Positions 1 to 8,999 of a DNA stretch of 64,000 bases are shown here, one piece after another. The notes beneath the pieces are model-generated. The model had not been told where the DNA came from. It saw only the letters and a list, made by a program, of their open reading frames with translations, and did not search any database. Location of the stretch: the NCBI RefSeq assembly GCF_000774145.1, contig NZ_KN322987.1:374756-438755 (forward strand), read 5' to 3'. Source of the stretch: Pseudomonas mediterranea CFBP 5447. Its GTDB lineage: Bacteria; Pseudomonadota; Gammaproteobacteria; Pseudomonadales; Pseudomonadaceae. The translations under genes were made by a program, and so were the position numbers. Within the stretch, counting starts at the first letter, position 1; each line of letters opens with the position of its first letter.

Positions 1-860
1 TCATGAGCGGCATGACCCCCTGGGGCGGCCCGGCGACCCGTGCGATTGCGGCACTGGGCCTGGACGCCGGCGATTACTTCGTGCCCTTGCTGCCGACCAT
101 GATCGGCGGCGCGCTGTGGGTGGTGTTCACCGCATTCCTGCTGGGCCGTGCCGAACGCAAGCGCATTGGCAACGTCCAGCTGCAAAGCGGCGGCGGAGAT
201 TGCTATATCAAGGCGATCATCGAAGACACCCCGCACAAGCGGCCGAAACTGGCCTACGTCAATCTGCTCCTGGTGATCGCGGTCATGGCGGCCCTGGTGA
301 TGGGGCTCATGCACTCGGCGATCCTGTTCCTGATCGGGTTCGTCCTGGCGCTGATGATCAACTATCCGCAACTGGACATTCAGAAGGAGCGCATTCTTGC
401 CCATTCGGGCAACGCCATGACCGTGGTCCTGCTGGTTTTCGCGGCTGGCATCTTCGCCGGGATTTTCTCCGGGACAAAAATGGTCGACGCCCTGGCGCAG
501 ACCCTGGTCGACTGGATTCCGCCCTCGTGGGGGCATTTGTTCCCGCTGGTGGTGGCGATCACCAGCATGCCGCTGACCTTCGTCCTGTCCAACGATGCCT
601 ACTACTTCGGCGTCGTACCCATCCTGGCGAATGCCGCTGCGGCGTATGGGATCGATCCGGTGGAAATCGCCCGGGCGTCGATTCTCGGTCAACCGGTGCA
701 CCTGATGAGCCCGCTGGTGGCGTCGACCTTGCTGCTGGTGGGCATGGTCGATCGTGACCTGGGCGACTTCCAGAAAGCCACCGTCAAGTGGGCCGTGCTC
801 ACGTCCCTGGTGATTACCGCTCTGGCCTTGCTGACAGGTGCGTTGACCCTGTTTTCCTGA
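1..860 (+). CDS. CitMHS-family citrate/metal:H+ symporter, C-terminal part (5' end outside window)
   Basis: The frame is open from the left edge, so this is the C-terminal ~285 residues of a larger transporter (CitMHS proteins are usually ~430 aa). It is a polytopic inner-membrane protein with several hydrophobic segments. The late motif FVLSNDAYYFGVVPIL, followed by GQPVHLMSPLVAST, is typical of CitMHS carriers, which import citrate as a Mg2+ or Ca2+ complex with protons. An OprD-type porin follows 91 bp downstream on the same strand, which fits an outer/inner membrane uptake pair for a tricarboxylate. The family call is firm; the substrate is inferred. Confidence 0.85.
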   Translation, partial: MSGMTPWGGPATRAIAALGLDAGDYFVPLLPTMIGGALWVVFTAFLLGRAERKRIGNVQLQSGGGDCYIKAIIEDTPHKRPKLAYVNLLLVIAVMAALVMGLMHSAILFLIGFVLALMINYPQLDIQKERILAHSGNAMTVVLLVFAAGIFAGIFSGTKMVDALAQTLVDWIPPSWGHLFPLVVAITSMPLTFVLSNDAYYFGVVPILANAAAAYGIDPVEIARASILGQPVHLMSPLVASTLLLVGMVDRDLGDFQKATVKWAVLTSLVITALALLTGALTLFS

Positions 861-951
861 CCCACCCGACACCTTCGCTTTGCGCCCGACACGCCTCGCC
901 ATCGAGGGGGGCGCTGGCGTGCGCGCCAAATAACAACAAAGAGAAACCGAT

Positions 952-2205
952 ATGCACACTTTTCTGACCCGTGGGGCTGTACTCCCGATGCTTGGCCTGT
1001 TGCCGCTGGCCGTTGCCAACGCCGAAGGTTTCGTCGACGACAGCAAACTCAAGCTGCAACTGCGCAACGTCTACTTCAATGAAAACTTTCGCGACGAGCA
1101 CGGGATGAGCGCACGGGCCGCGAGAACCGCGAAGAGCGAACGCACCGAATGGGCCCAAGGCTTTCTGTTGGATTACCAGTCGGGTTTTACCCCCGGCACC
1201 GTTGGCTTTGGCGTCGATGCCCTGGGGCTGCTAGGGGTCAAGCTCGACTCCGGGCGTGGCCGCAGTGGCACTGGCCTGTTACCCGTGCATGACGATGGTC
1301 GCGCCGCCGATGAATTTGCCAGCGCGGGGATGACCGCCAAGGCGAGGGTGGCCAAGACCATACTCAAGTACGGCACCTTGTTGCCCAAGACCCCGGTGCT
1401 GATCTACAACGACGCGCGACTGTTGCCCCAGACCTACCAGGGCCTGCAGGTCAGCAGTTCTGACATTGATAATCTCGCCCTGACCGGCGGCCATCTGGAG
1501 CGTTTCAAGCTGCGGGATTCCAGCGACAGCATGCCGATCGTGCCTGACGGCTACGGTGGCGATCAGTCGGGCGACTTCAACTACGCCGGTGCCGATTACA
1601 AACTGGGGAAAAATACCCGCTTGAGCTACTTCTACGGTGAACTCGAGAACTTCTATCGACAGAACTTTGCCGGCATCCAACACGACCTGCCGCTGGGCAG
1701 CGGGGTGCTGACCAGCGACCTGCGCTACTTCAACAGTGTCGATTCCGGTTCAGCCTACGGCGGCAAGGTCGATAACGATATGCTCAGCGGCCTGCTGTCC
1801 TACGCTGTTGTTGGCCATACGTTCAGTGCCGGCTACCAGGCGCTCAGCGGCGAGGCCGGCTTGCCGTACATCAGTGGTGCCACGGTCTATTCCTTCAGCA
1901 ATGTCGGGATTGGCAAGTTCATCGAGGAGGACGAGAAGACCTGGATGCTCGGCTATGGCTACGATTTTGCCCGGCTAGGTGTACCTGGCCTCACGTTGTC
2001 CAGTCGCTACCTGAGCGGCAACGATGGCAAGTCCAACAGCACCGTGAAGGAATGGGAGCGTGATGCCGAAATCGCTTATGTCGTGCAGCACGGCACCTTC
2101 AAGGGGCTGGGGGTGAAGCTGCGCAACTACGTCTATCGCTCGGACTTTTCACGGGGCCGTGACAGCAACCGAATCTACTTCACCTACGATGTTGCGCTTT
2201 GGTAG
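952..2205 (+). CDS. OprD-family outer-membrane porin
   Basis: 417-residue protein with a Sec signal peptide (about residues 1-24, ending near VANAEG). It has the OprD signature early in the barrel: EWAQGFLLDYQSGFTPGTVG, then a GVDALGLLGVKLDSG segment and GTGLLP. The C-terminus ends in an aromatic/hydrophobic beta strand (YFTYDVALW) suitable for BAM recognition. OprD porins are 18-strand monomeric channels for carboxylates or basic amino acids. Its place directly behind a CitMHS symporter suggests a citrate or tricarboxylate channel (inference). The ATG at 952 is preceded by a purine-rich AAAGAGAAA site. Confidence 0.9.
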   Translation: MHTFLTRGAVLPMLGLLPLAVANAEGFVDDSKLKLQLRNVYFNENFRDEHGMSARAARTAKSERTEWAQGFLLDYQSGFTPGTVGFGVDALGLLGVKLDSGRGRSGTGLLPVHDDGRAADEFASAGMTAKARVAKTILKYGTLLPKTPVLIYNDARLLPQTYQGLQVSSSDIDNLALTGGHLERFKLRDSSDSMPIVPDGYGGDQSGDFNYAGADYKLGKNTRLSYFYGELENFYRQNFAGIQHDLPLGSGVLTSDLRYFNSVDSGSAYGGKVDNDMLSGLLSYAVVGHTFSAGYQALSGEAGLPYISGATVYSFSNVGIGKFIEEDEKTWMLGYGYDFARLGVPGLTLSSRYLSGNDGKSNSTVKEWERDAEIAYVVQHGTFKGLGVKLRNYVYRSDFSRGRDSNRIYFTYDVALW

Positions 2206-2300
2206 GACGTTGGTCCAACCCGCTTGAACGTCTGCCCCAACGCGGCCTCTGAGAGTAATGCAGGGCGAGCCCACTTCGCCCGTTTACGCTCGGAGGCTGG

Positions 2301-2999
2301 ATGCACATGAACATTCTGATGGTTCTTACCTCTCACGATCAGTTGGGCGACACCGGCAAGAAGACCGGTTTCTGGCTGGAAGAATTCGCCGCGCCTTACT
2401 ATGTGTTCGTCGACGCCAATGCGACGGTCACGCTCGCCTCCCCAAAGGGTGGGCAACCACCGCTGGACCCCAAGAGCAACGAAGCGGACGCGCAAACCGA
2501 TGCGACCCGTCGCTTTGGCTCAGATACCCAGGCCCAGATGGCATTGGCCGACACGCTGCCGCTGGGGGAGATCGACCCCTATGACTTCGATGCGGTGTTT
2601 TATCCAGGAGGCCACGGCCCGCTTTGGGATCTGGCCGAGAACACCGACTCCAAGGTCCTGATCGAAGCCTTCTACGAGTCGAATAAACCCATTGCCGCCG
2701 TCTGCCATGCGCCCGGTGTGTTCAAGAACGTCAATGCCCCGGACGGCCAGCCGATTGTAAGAGGTAAAAAGGTAACCGGGTTCACCAACTCCGAAGAGGA
2801 AGCGGTGGGATTGACGCAGGTGGTGCCGTTCCTGGTGGAAGACATGCTCAAGGCCAAGGGCGGCGAGTATTCCAAGGGGGCGGACTGGGCCAGTTATGTG
2901 GTCGAGGATGGGCACCTGATCACCGGCCAGAATCCGGCATCTTCCGAAGCCGCCGCCCATGCGTTGCTCAAGCGTTTGAAGCAGGAACAGTCGGCCTGA
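2301..2999 (+). CDS. Type 1 glutamine amidotransferase-like DJ-1/PfpI protein (Hsp31-like)
   Basis: 232 aa, cytosolic. The DJ-1/PfpI fold is shown by YDAVFYPGGHGPLWDL (the conserved glycine loop) and the nucleophile elbow AAVCHAPGVF, with the reactive Cys near residue 135. The length and the inserted segment place it with Hsp31/YhbO-like class I glutamine amidotransferase-like proteins. These act as holdases or on glyoxal/methylglyoxal adducts; the exact activity cannot be read here. A clear ribosome site, CGGAGG, precedes the ATG. It stands alone between the porin and the DUF1810 gene. Confidence is high for family and low for physiological role. Confidence 0.88.
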   Translation: MHMNILMVLTSHDQLGDTGKKTGFWLEEFAAPYYVFVDANATVTLASPKGGQPPLDPKSNEADAQTDATRRFGSDTQAQMALADTLPLGEIDPYDFDAVFYPGGHGPLWDLAENTDSKVLIEAFYESNKPIAAVCHAPGVFKNVNAPDGQPIVRGKKVTGFTNSEEEAVGLTQVVPFLVEDMLKAKGGEYSKGADWASYVVEDGHLITGQNPASSEAAAHALLKRLKQEQSA

Positions 3000-3069
3000 G
3001 CCATGGGTTGTCGCTGAACGCACACTGCCGGCTGCGAATGAGGCGGCCGGTGGAAGGAGGCAATGAATC

Positions 3070-3495
3070 ATGAGCGACATCTACAATTTGTCCCGTTTTG
3101 TCGAAGCCCAGACCCCGGTATTCAGCCGTGTCATGGACGAGCTGCGAGCAGGTCGGAAAACGAGTCACTGGATGTGGTTCATCTTTCCGCAGTTGCGGGG
3201 CCTCGGTCGTACCGAGATGGCGGCTCGGTTCGCCATCTCTGGCGTGGCCGAAGCCTGCGCTTATCTGCAGCACGAGGTGCTCGGCCCTCGGCTGGAGGCT
3301 TGCGTGTCCACTGTCCTGCAACACCGCGACCTGAGCGCCGGGCAAATCTTCGGTTCGCCCGACGATCTGAAGTTTCGTTCCTGTCTCACGCTGTTCATGA
3401 TGGCGCTGCCGGAGTCGACCCTGTACCCACAGGCGCTCGATCAGTTCTATTCGGGTGAACCCGATTCCAAGACGCTTCTGCTGTTGGGGGATTGA
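3070..3495 (+). CDS. DUF1810 family protein
   Basis: 141 aa with the DUF1810 hallmark HWMWFIFPQLRGLG about 40 residues from the N-terminus, the N-terminal FVEAQTPVFSRVMDEL and the late FRSCLTLFMMAL. The family is widespread in Proteobacteria and its biochemical role is uncertain. A strong GGAAGGAGG site lies 10 nt upstream of this ATG. Another ATG seven bases upstream is in a different frame and does not encode the family. It converges with the T6SS-linked gene on the other strand, only 4 bp away. Confidence 0.9.
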   Translation: MSDIYNLSRFVEAQTPVFSRVMDELRAGRKTSHWMWFIFPQLRGLGRTEMAARFAISGVAEACAYLQHEVLGPRLEACVSTVLQHRDLSAGQIFGSPDDLKFRSCLTLFMMALPESTLYPQALDQFYSGEPDSKTLLLLGD

Positions 3496-3499
3496 CGGA

Positions 3500-4762
3500 T
3501 CAACGCCCGAACGTCGCCGTCATGCCGAGCAATCGCTTTTGCCGCCAGGTCGGCGCGCTTATTGGAAAAAGCACCTCGTTCGGCCGATAACGGGCCAGAC
3601 CGCAGGCGGCGGCGAGGCGCTGGCGTTGCTGGCCGCGAACCAGGATCTGTTCAAACGTGTGTTCACTGTGGGGTAATCCCAGCAGGTAGCGGGTGCCCAC
3701 CTGCCACTGCCCGCTGTTGGCTTGCCACCAGGTTTCAATGGATCGCGGATCGGGCCAGGGCAGGTTTTCATCGGGGTCCATGGCGACGTTCGGGTCCTCA
3801 GGGTCGTCGTTCGGGCCAGCATCGAAGTCCGGCAGGTTCTGCAATTCCAGGTCGACTAGCGTCAGGTCGGCGCCGGTGATCAGGCTGAACGCTTCGCCGG
3901 CGATGCGAGCGTAAGGCAAGTCGTTCATCTGCTGGATCAGCCAGGGCACGCAGACCGGATCACCCAGCAATCCAAGGGCCTGGATGCCGATTCGCAGATG
4001 CCTGGGGTTCTGCACCCACTGGCGTATCCAGGCGATGCTGATCTCGCGTTCTTGCCAGGCCATTAACACACTGAGGGCGCGGTATTGAAATGCGCCCGGT
4101 TGCTCGGCGAATTGGCGCAGGGGTGCCAGGGCCTGCTGATCACCCATCTGCACGGTGGCCCAGGTGGCCCAGAAACGGCAGGCGGCATCCGGGTGTGCGC
4201 AGTGGGCGCGGAGGTTGGGCAGCAAGTCGCGCCGGCGCAGTTCGCCGGCGGTGCGGGCGGCACGGGCCTGCACGCTTGGGTCCGTGTCGCACAGCCCAGT
4301 CAACAGGGCGGGGCCGGGGTCTCGCCGGTGCATGCCGCAGGCTGCAAGACCGAGGCGGCGAAACATCGGCCCAGGCGCGGCGAGCATGCGCTCGATCCAG
4401 GGCGCTAGCCGCTCCCAGTCGAGCCAGCCCAACGCCATCAGATAGCCGCGTTCCGTTTCTGCTGCGCCTCTCAGGTGTTCGCTCAGCCGCGACAATACCT
4501 TACCATTGGCCGATTCGAAGGCCAGCACCGCACAGGCGAACATTTCGCCGATGGCATGGGGCCCGAGTTGCGCCAATAGGGTTTCCAGGCTGTCCTGGGC
4601 TGCGATACGCAACCCGTCGAGGTGCGCGTCAAGGCGATTATCGAGCGTGCCGAGGTGTTCGATGTCGTAATGCGGTGCGCGCACAGCGTAGTCGCGCAGG
4701 TTGGCAAGGAAGCTGGCTTCTTCGGCGTGCTGCTCGATGATCAGGAACAGCGAGTTGGTCAT
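3500..4762 (-). CDS. TIGR02270 family HEAT-repeat protein, T6SS-associated
   Basis: 420 aa, cytosolic, with HEAT-like alpha-helical repeats across the middle (for example FRRLGLAACGMHRRDPGPAL, then VQARAARTAGELRRRDLLPN and HLRIGIQALGLLGDPVCVPW). These match the TIGR02270 family found beside vgrG and T6SS genes. The C-terminal third contains an acidic linker (DAGPNDDPEDPNVAMDPDE). The family may act as a scaffold or adaptor for loading VgrG-linked cargo, but this is not established. It lies 99 bp downstream of the DUF6484 gene in the vgrG operon. Confidence 0.82.
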   Translation of the reverse strand: MTNSLFLIIEQHAEEASFLANLRDYAVRAPHYDIEHLGTLDNRLDAHLDGLRIAAQDSLETLLAQLGPHAIGEMFACAVLAFESANGKVLSRLSEHLRGAAETERGYLMALGWLDWERLAPWIERMLAAPGPMFRRLGLAACGMHRRDPGPALLTGLCDTDPSVQARAARTAGELRRRDLLPNLRAHCAHPDAACRFWATWATVQMGDQQALAPLRQFAEQPGAFQYRALSVLMAWQEREISIAWIRQWVQNPRHLRIGIQALGLLGDPVCVPWLIQQMNDLPYARIAGEAFSLITGADLTLVDLELQNLPDFDAGPNDDPEDPNVAMDPDENLPWPDPRSIETWWQANSGQWQVGTRYLLGLPHSEHTFEQILVRGQQRQRLAAACGLARYRPNEVLFPISAPTWRQKRLLGMTATFGR

Positions 4763-4861
4763 GGGACATTCATGTGTTGTGTGGGCATATCAACCGCTGC
4801 CACCGGTTGTCATCGAATTTGAGTAGGGCGCCTGCCTTCTAGGCTCTGTACGAAAAGGAGC

Positions 4862-5320
4862 CTAGTTGATCTGCACCGAGCCGCCCTTGATGCGGTTGAC
4901 CCCGCTGGAGCGGCTGGAGAGGTAGGCGCCTTGGATGATCACTTTGCCCGCCCGGGTCAGGGTGATGCTGGCCTTGCCGCAGCGCAGGACGATTTCCCGT
5001 TCGGCGGTGAATTCCAGGCGTTCGCCGTCCAGGTGGGCGAGCACTGGCGTTGCAGGCTCTTCCAGACGTTGGATGCGGCCGATCACCAGCGGCCGTGCCG
5101 GGTCGCCCGCCTCGAACATCAGTGCGACCTGGGCGCCGATGTCTTCGCGGTTCAGTGGGGTGGTGGTGCGTGCGGCGAGGCCTGTTTCACCGGGACAGCC
5201 GGGAAAAGCCACCACCGGGGCGTCCATCTTGGGCACGTCCAGCAATACGCCAATCACCACGCCCTCCACGCGCATTGGCGTGGAAGTGGTGGCTGCGGGG
5301 AGAGAGTATTCAACGGTCAT
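4862..5320 (-). CDS. DUF6484 domain protein of the vgrG operon
   Basis: 152 aa from the ATG at 5320, which has a GGAG site upstream. The frame stays open a further 17 codons into the vgrG tail, but the internal ATG is the better start. The protein is beta-rich: an N-terminal OB-like part (VEGVVIGVLLD...PVVAFPG), a central segment resembling a VgrG-type core (DPARPLVIGRI), and a C-terminal repeat (ITLTRAGKVIIQGAYLSSRS) like the stacked strands of a VgrG spike end. This is consistent with DUF6484, a T6SS-associated family that may help build or cap the spike (inference). It starts 16 bp after the vgrG stop. Confidence 0.75.
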   Translation of the reverse strand: MTVEYSLPAATTSTPMRVEGVVIGVLLDVPKMDAPVVAFPGCPGETGLAARTTTPLNREDIGAQVALMFEAGDPARPLVIGRIQRLEEPATPVLAHLDGERLEFTAEREIVLRCGKASITLTRAGKVIIQGAYLSSRSSGVNRIKGGSVQIN

Positions 5321-5336
5321 TGCGGCCACTCCACGG

Positions 5337-7538
5337 CTAGTTCTGCAGGATTTTCTGGCCCTTGACGACAACGTTCCTGCTGGCCTTGATGTTGATGGCG
5401 CCAGAGCCGTCGAGGGTGATGTTCTTGCCGCTGATCACGATGGTGCCGTCCTTCTTCATGGTGATGCTGGCCGCCCCGGTGGTCAGCGTGATCGAGTCGC
5501 CGGCGGTGAGGGAGAAATGCTTGCCCACATCCAGGCTGTCGTTCTGCTTGATATCGGTGTTGCGGTTCTGGGCGACATCACGGGATTCGTTCTGGCCGAT
5601 CTGGGTACTGTGATTGCCATTGATATCGGTGCTCTGGTTGCCGCTGATCTCGATGCCTTCATTGCCTTTCACCGATTCATTGCGGTTGCCGGAAATGCCG
5701 ATCGTCTCGTTACCGCCGACGTCCTCGTTGCGGTTACCGACGATAGTGATGGTTTCATTGGCGCCGACCTTCTCCGTGCGGTCCGCTCCGATGGTGATGG
5801 TCTCATTACTGCCGACCTTCTCGGTGCGATTGACGCCAATGGTGATTTTCTCGTTACTGCCCACATCCTCGGTACGGTTCACGCCGATGGTGATGGTTTC
5901 GTTGTTGTCCACCGTCTCCGTGCGGTCGTGTTTGACGTGCACGGTCTCGTCGTGGTCGATGGTCTTGCTGCGGTCATGGCCGACCCAGTGGGTTTCGTCG
6001 TTCTCGACCTCGATGTCCTGGTTCTTCTCGGCGTGGATGAACAGCTGCTCCGAACCTTTCTTGTCCTCCATGCGGATTTCATTGAAGTTGGCCGGTGAGC
6101 CGCCCTTGCTGGAACGGCTTTTTACCCCGCTCTGGGTGGCATTGGCGGGCAGGCCGTAGGGCACGGTCTGTTCGGCGTTGTAGACGCGGCCGGTGATGAT
6201 CGGCCGGTCCGGGTCGCCTTCCAGGAAACTGACGATCACTTCCTGGCCGATCCGTGGGATCTGCACCGAACCCCAATTCTTGCCAGCCCAGGCCTGGGAC
6301 ACCCGAATCCAGCAGGAGCTGTTCTCGTTGGATTGGTCATGACGATCCCAGTGGAAATGCACCTTGACCCGGCCATACTGGTCGGTCCAGATTTCCTCGC
6401 CACTGGGACCCACCACCACGGCCGTCTGCGGCCCGCGAACAATGGGCATGGGCGTCAGCGGGAGAGGGCGGAAAGCCTGATGGGCATCCATGCAATCCAA
6501 TTCGCTGACGAACTGTTCGGTCAGGTCCGACTGCCCGCTTTCATAGGGATCCTGGCGAATCTGATAGCGTGCGACCACCACCAGGTATTCGCGATTCTGG
6601 TCCGCCCGGTCGTAACCGGTCAGCGTGAACAAATGACCGCAGCCCAGCCCGCGAGCGAGACCGCGCAGTTGCACCCGTTCGAACTGACTGTGAATGGCTT
6701 CGATGCGGGTACGCGCATAGTGCTCGCCGTCATTGCTTTGCAGGTACTCACCGGGATAGTCATAGAGCGGGTAGTCGCCGTTGCTGTGCTCGCGCATGAC
6801 GCTGGAGCGCACTTCCAGGCTGGCGCGCGGGCGTTGGAAGTCATAGTCGTTCAGCGCCAGGGACCCGGGTTGGACTTCCCGTGCCAGTTGCCAATCGTAG
6901 AAATGATCCCGTTCGCGCATCTGTCGATCGGGCGGATAGAAGGGGACGGAGGCGTAGTCCGGCACCGTGGAATGGGCGCCATAGGCATCGGCCAGCACCA
7001 GTACATGGCGGGCCTTTTCATGGCGGAAGTAATAATAGATGCCTTCCTGTTCCATCAACCGGCTGACGAAATCGAAGCTGGTTTCACGGTACTGCACGCA
7101 GTATTCCCACTCGCGATAACTGCCGCTCAGGCTGTCTTCGAAATCGGAGAAGCCGAGGTCACGGAACACCTGCTTGATGATGTCCGGCACGGTCTTGTTC
7201 TGGAAAATCCGGCAATCCGAGGTGCGGGTGAGTAACCAGAGCCAGGGCCGCAGCGTGACACGGTAACCGGCGAACTGGCCGTGGCCGGTCAACTGGCGGC
7301 AGCTGCAGACCATCCCGTGGAAGTAGCGTTTACCGCCCTCGTACAGTTCCAGGGTCAAGCCCATCGGCTTGCCCAACAACTGATCGAAGGTGATCGCCCG
7401 GTCTTCCGAGGTCAGATCCAGTTCGTAGTGAAAACACCGACCCAATTCTTCACTGCCTTCCATGCCTTGCAGCAGCAGGACATCGCCGCCAAGGGGGCTG
7501 TCGACCTGCACCAGGCGGGTGTTTTGCGTGAGTGGCAT
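5337..7538 (-). CDS. vgrG: Type VI secretion tip protein VgrG/TssI
   Basis: 733 aa from the ATG at 7538, behind an AGGAGG site (a TTG sits one codon upstream). The N-terminal gp27-like half has VgrG landmarks such as EQEGIYYYFRHE. The gp5 OB domain contains DQYGRVKVHFHWDR, CWIRVSQAWAG and GSVQIPRIGQEVIVSFLEGDPDRPIITGRV (quoted in pieces). A 16-residue repeat then runs through about residues 514-673 and forms the triple beta-helix spike, ending with GTIVISGKNITLDGSG. It is the puncturing tip of the T6SS. No structural tss genes are in the window, so this is an orphan vgrG locus that probably relies on an apparatus encoded elsewhere. No enzymatic C-terminal extension is seen, so cargo is likely carried non-covalently. 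Confidence 0.95.
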   Translation of the reverse strand: MPLTQNTRLVQVDSPLGGDVLLLQGMEGSEELGRCFHYELDLTSEDRAITFDQLLGKPMGLTLELYEGGKRYFHGMVCSCRQLTGHGQFAGYRVTLRPWLWLLTRTSDCRIFQNKTVPDIIKQVFRDLGFSDFEDSLSGSYREWEYCVQYRETSFDFVSRLMEQEGIYYYFRHEKARHVLVLADAYGAHSTVPDYASVPFYPPDRQMRERDHFYDWQLAREVQPGSLALNDYDFQRPRASLEVRSSVMREHSNGDYPLYDYPGEYLQSNDGEHYARTRIEAIHSQFERVQLRGLARGLGCGHLFTLTGYDRADQNREYLVVVARYQIRQDPYESGQSDLTEQFVSELDCMDAHQAFRPLPLTPMPIVRGPQTAVVVGPSGEEIWTDQYGRVKVHFHWDRHDQSNENSSCWIRVSQAWAGKNWGSVQIPRIGQEVIVSFLEGDPDRPIITGRVYNAEQTVPYGLPANATQSGVKSRSSKGGSPANFNEIRMEDKKGSEQLFIHAEKNQDIEVENDETHWVGHDRSKTIDHDETVHVKHDRTETVDNNETITIGVNRTEDVGSNEKITIGVNRTEKVGSNETITIGADRTEKVGANETITIVGNRNEDVGGNETIGISGNRNESVKGNEGIEISGNQSTDINGNHSTQIGQNESRDVAQNRNTDIKQNDSLDVGKHFSLTAGDSITLTTGAASITMKKDGTIVISGKNITLDGSGAINIKASRNVVVKGQKILQN
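5520..5999 (-). repeat. 48-bp tandem repeats encoding the VgrG beta-helix spike
   Basis: About ten imperfect 48-bp units (24-bp sub-period) inside vgrG. Matching blocks can be followed at 5751, 5799, 5847 and 5895, exactly 48 bp apart. Each unit encodes 16 residues of the form NETITIGVNRTEDVGS, with later units diverging toward NRNTDIKQNDS. The pattern resembles the octapeptide coil repeats of phage T4 gp5. Unequal recombination between units could change spike length. Confidence 0.85.
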
Positions 7539-7904
7539 CAACCGCGCCTCCTGGCTGGGGTCCGGACGTCAGTGGGCCGTCTTGACTGCATAGCGCTGTC
7601 TATCCATCACAGGTTGATCTCCCTATCGGTCTATTCGGCGCCCAGCTCCATCCGTCTTCGACGGACCGGGTTGTCGTGCGCGTTAGCCTCGTTCAGCAAG
7701 CGTAGACGGGAATGGCGGGGTTGTTACTCGCCTCACGGTCGAAGAGTGGAGCCAAGCGCCAAGCCGGCAGCATGCTATCGTTGCAGTACAACAACGCAGG
7801 TGTCGCCAAGGAACGGAGGTGTGGGCTCGTAGCGCCACGGCATAGGGTGTGTTCATGCCCCTCAGGATTGTTGCCAGGCTATGTGCACGGGTCACCAGAG
7901 CACT
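7539..7904. other. Intergenic region between divergent T6SS arms
   Basis: About 365 bp separate the leftward vgrG operon and the rightward DUF2169 operon. It must contain promoters for both arms. A search by eye found no convincing -35/-10 pair with proper spacing and no clear RpoN (GG-N10-GC) site. No RNA gene or repeat was recognised. Short open frames here have no credible ribosome sites. Confidence 0.5.
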
Positions 7905-8999
7905 ATGCAGATCACCAGCAATACCACCCCATTTCTCGCCGAACGCTTTGTTTCAACAGATAAAAGCGGACAGAAACACTGCGTTGTGGTTGTCAGGGCG
8001 ACCTTTGACGTTAACGATCAGGGCGGCTGCGTGCCTGCAGCGGAGCAGGTCCCCTTTGTGTACTGCGACCAGCATCACGGCGATCCCGGCACGACATCGG
8101 TCCGTTTCGAGTCTGACTTCGCACCGGTGAAACCACGCGTCGATGTGCTGGTCCACGCCTCGGCCGTTTCTCCGAAGGGTGAACCCGTGACCCGGCTACA
8201 GGTCGGCTTCGCGGGTGCGGGTATCCATAAGCTTGCAGTGGTGAGTGGCGATCGCGTTTGGACGCTCGGTGTTACCGGGATCGTCGCGTCGCCGCCGTCG
8301 CCCTTCACCTCGATACCGCTTTCCTGGGATCGTGCTTTTGGCGGCAGCGATCAATCCCATGACGACGAGGCAAAACGTGGCAGCGATCTTCGCAATCCCA
8401 CCGGTGTTGGTTTCCATTTGAATGACCGCGACGACAGCATCCTCAATACGAGGTTGCCAAACGTGGAGCGCCCTGACGATCTGACGGGGGCTTGGACGGA
8501 TAAGCCGCAACCCATTGGATTTGCCCCCATCGGCCGGGGCTGGCAGCCGCGTATCGGCTTCGCCGGGACATACGACCGGCACTGGTTCGAGACACGTCGG
8601 CCCTTTCTGCCGGAGAATTTCGACGTTCGTTATTTCCAGGCGGCACCGCTCGATCAGCAGTTGGACCGTCTGGAAGGCGGCACCCGCTTCACCTGTGCCA
8701 ATATGAGTCCGGGCGGGGCGTTCGTCGCTCAGACGCCGGCCTTCGACATCCCGATCACCTTCCTCTTCGACAATCGCCAGGTGCAGGCGGTTATCAACGC
8801 CGACACCGTCATTCTCGAGCCCGGTTGTGCCCGGCTTACGTTACTCGGCAGGACGTCGGTGTCGCTGCCGCGCAAACTGGCGCAACTGCGAGAAATACAG
8901 GTCGGCAAGCGCCGTTATACGAACCTGCACGGTAAACCGCATTTCGCCAACCTGTCAGACCTGGTCAGCTCATTCGGACATGGGGAGGCGAAGACATGA
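7905..8999 (+). CDS. DUF2169 domain protein, T6SS effector-associated
   Basis: 364 aa from the ATG at 7905. An ATG 24 nt upstream in frame is an alternative start; neither has a strong ribosome site. The shorter start places the family opening (MQITSNTTPFLAERF, then HCVVVVRATFDV) at the N-terminus as in other DUF2169 proteins. Further family features are IPLSWDRAFGGSD, the GVGFH segment and PIGFAPIGRGWQPR. DUF2169 genes sit beside PAAR/VgrG effectors and are thought to help load or fold cargo; that role is known only for related adaptor families. It overlaps the next gene by four bases (ATGA), so translation is probably coupled. Confidence 0.85.
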   Translation: MQITSNTTPFLAERFVSTDKSGQKHCVVVVRATFDVNDQGGCVPAAEQVPFVYCDQHHGDPGTTSVRFESDFAPVKPRVDVLVHASAVSPKGEPVTRLQVGFAGAGIHKLAVVSGDRVWTLGVTGIVASPPSPFTSIPLSWDRAFGGSDQSHDDEAKRGSDLRNPTGVGFHLNDRDDSILNTRLPNVERPDDLTGAWTDKPQPIGFAPIGRGWQPRIGFAGTYDRHWFETRRPFLPENFDVRYFQAAPLDQQLDRLEGGTRFTCANMSPGGAFVAQTPAFDIPITFLFDNRQVQAVINADTVILEPGCARLTLLGRTSVSLPRKLAQLREIQVGKRRYTNLHGKPHFANLSDLVSSFGHGEAKT

